From positions 154,804-218,803 of the forward strand of contig PASP01000015.1 of NCBI GenBank assembly GCA_002712005.1: a stretch of 64,000 nucleotides of DNA. The letters are read 5' to 3'. Shown in pieces: positions 63,488-64,000 of the stretch. Position 1 is the stretch's first letter. Every line of letters starts with the position of its first letter. Source of the stretch: Halobacteriovoraceae bacterium. GTDB lineage: Bacteria; Bdellovibrionota; Bacteriovoracia; Bacteriovoracales; Bacteriovoracaceae. The notes below the pieces were generated by a model that saw nothing but the letters and a program-made list of their open reading frames with translations, searched no databases and was not told the origin of the DNA. The position numbers were made by a program, and so were the translations under genes.

Positions 63488-64000
63488 ATGAGATCCAACT
63501 GCCGTAAAAAAACATGTCCAAAATGCCAACAAAAGACCCTCGTCCTTAAGGATGGGTTCTTCTTTAGACGTTGTGATTCTAGAAAAATTCAGCGTTATCG
63601 CTGTAAGATTTGCTCTAAGAAGTTCTCAAGTGCCACCTTTTCTCCAGCAAAGAATCAGAAGAAAAGACGCTTTAATCACACACTTCTTCTTCAACTCGCA
63701 TCAGGAATCAGTCAAAACCGTGCTGCTATCTTACATAAATGTCATCCCATCACAATCAAGAGAAAGTTTGAGTATTTGGCGAAGAGATCGCGTATAAAAA
63801 ATAAAAAGATACTTAAATCTTTATATCAAGATCAAAGATGTACCGAAGTTCAATTTGATGATCTGATCACAATTGAACACACGAAATTAAAGCCTTTATC
63901 CGTTACGGTCATCGTAGATAAGAAAACAAGAAGAGTTCTAGGTACTAATATTGCAACCATTGGTGCCTTTGGACATCTTGCTAAAATCTCTTTAAATAAA
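63488..64000 (+). CDS. Transposase-like zinc-ribbon protein (partial, runs off the window)
   Basis: At least 171 residues from ATG 63488, open at the window end. N-terminus has CPKC (10-13) and RCDSRKIQRYRCKICSKKF, the InsA/IS1-like zinc-ribbon head, followed by a helix-turn-helix-like stretch and VQFDDLITIEHTKLKPLSV with VIVDKKTRRVLGTNIA, resembling the catalytic core start (Asp) of IS1/IS1595-related transposases. The full element lies beyond the window; terminal repeats were not identified. Confidence 0.75.
   Translation, partial: MRSNCRKKTCPKCQQKTLVLKDGFFFRRCDSRKIQRYRCKICSKKFSSATFSPAKNQKKRRFNHTLLLQLASGISQNRAAILHKCHPITIKRKFEYLAKRSRIKNKKILKSLYQDQRCTEVQFDDLITIEHTKLKPLSVTVIVDKKTRRVLGTNIATIGAFGHLAKISLNK
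63488..64000 (+). mobile_element. Left part of a probable insertion sequence
   Basis: Called only because of the transposase-like ORF. No target-site duplication or left terminal repeat was located; the long hairpin at 63375-63414 could be on either side of the boundary. Confidence 0.4.

Noticed and set aside
1..64000. CRISPR arrays, tRNA and rRNA genes
   Set aside because: No regularly spaced direct repeats, no tRNA cloverleaf with TTCGA-type T-loop and no rRNA segments were recognised by eye.

Overview
The window looks like chromosomal DNA of an AT-rich, Gram-negative, flagellated bacterium. The best guess is the Bdellovibrionota, order Bacteriovoracales (Halobacteriovorax/Peredibacter-like predators). 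This is inferred from low GC, many secreted proteins and lipoproteins with Lys/Glu/Ile-rich composition, a large ordered flagellar operon, a complete rod-shape operon and abundant two-component/sigma-54 regulators. No rRNA or tRNA gene was found to confirm it.

Layout. 1-567: 3' end of an MsbA-type ABC exporter. 572-2817 (minus): di-heme cytochrome c peroxidase plus a secreted metzincin-like protein. 3119-8084 (plus): glycyl-tRNA synthetase, pyruvate phosphate dikinase and a serine beta-lactamase-like hydrolase. 8076-11882 (minus): a 1268-residue lipoprotein that appears to combine a nucleoside-phosphorylase-like domain with a C-terminal ADP-ribosyltransferase-like domain; this is the most novel protein here. 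12131-17993 (plus): a secreted protein, Mpl (murein recycling), a secreted-protein gene broken by an in-frame TAG, MetK and a small membrane protein. 18125-19681: an NtrC-type response regulator.

20041-35389 (plus) is a flagellar block. It starts with a TPR protein and a degenerate sigma-54-activator-like protein, followed by flgB, flgC, fliE, fliF, fliG, fliH, fliI, fliJ, a motE-like gene, fliK, flgD, a small flagellar operon protein, a structured leader and flgE, closed by a strong terminator. It encodes the rod, MS ring, C-ring rotor protein, export ATPase complex and hook; the remaining flagellar genes must lie elsewhere.

35472-43189 is an envelope/stress neighbourhood: OmpA-like lipoprotein, MscS channel, Dps, several tiny proteins, an OmpR-type regulator, an Hpt protein, a hybrid histidine kinase, an acidic lipoprotein, a DAGK-type lipid kinase and a ferredoxin. 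Two perfect GC-rich hairpins lie here, one covering the lipid kinase ribosome-binding site. 43204-44697 is a PpiD/SurA-like periplasmic chaperone. 44969-49546 is mreC-mreD-mrdA-rodA, preceded by an attenuator-like hairpin.

49538-60366 holds small secreted proteins, a MarR regulator, a Cys-less rhodanese, a membrane-protein pair, an HD phosphohydrolase, a glutaredoxin, a histone H1-like bipolar protein, a very large TadG-like protein, a zinc-ribbon membrane protein and ssb. 60458-63355 holds a lipoprotein and an ankyrin-repeat/catalase operon with an operator-like palindrome upstream. The window ends inside an insertion-sequence-type transposase gene (63488 onward).
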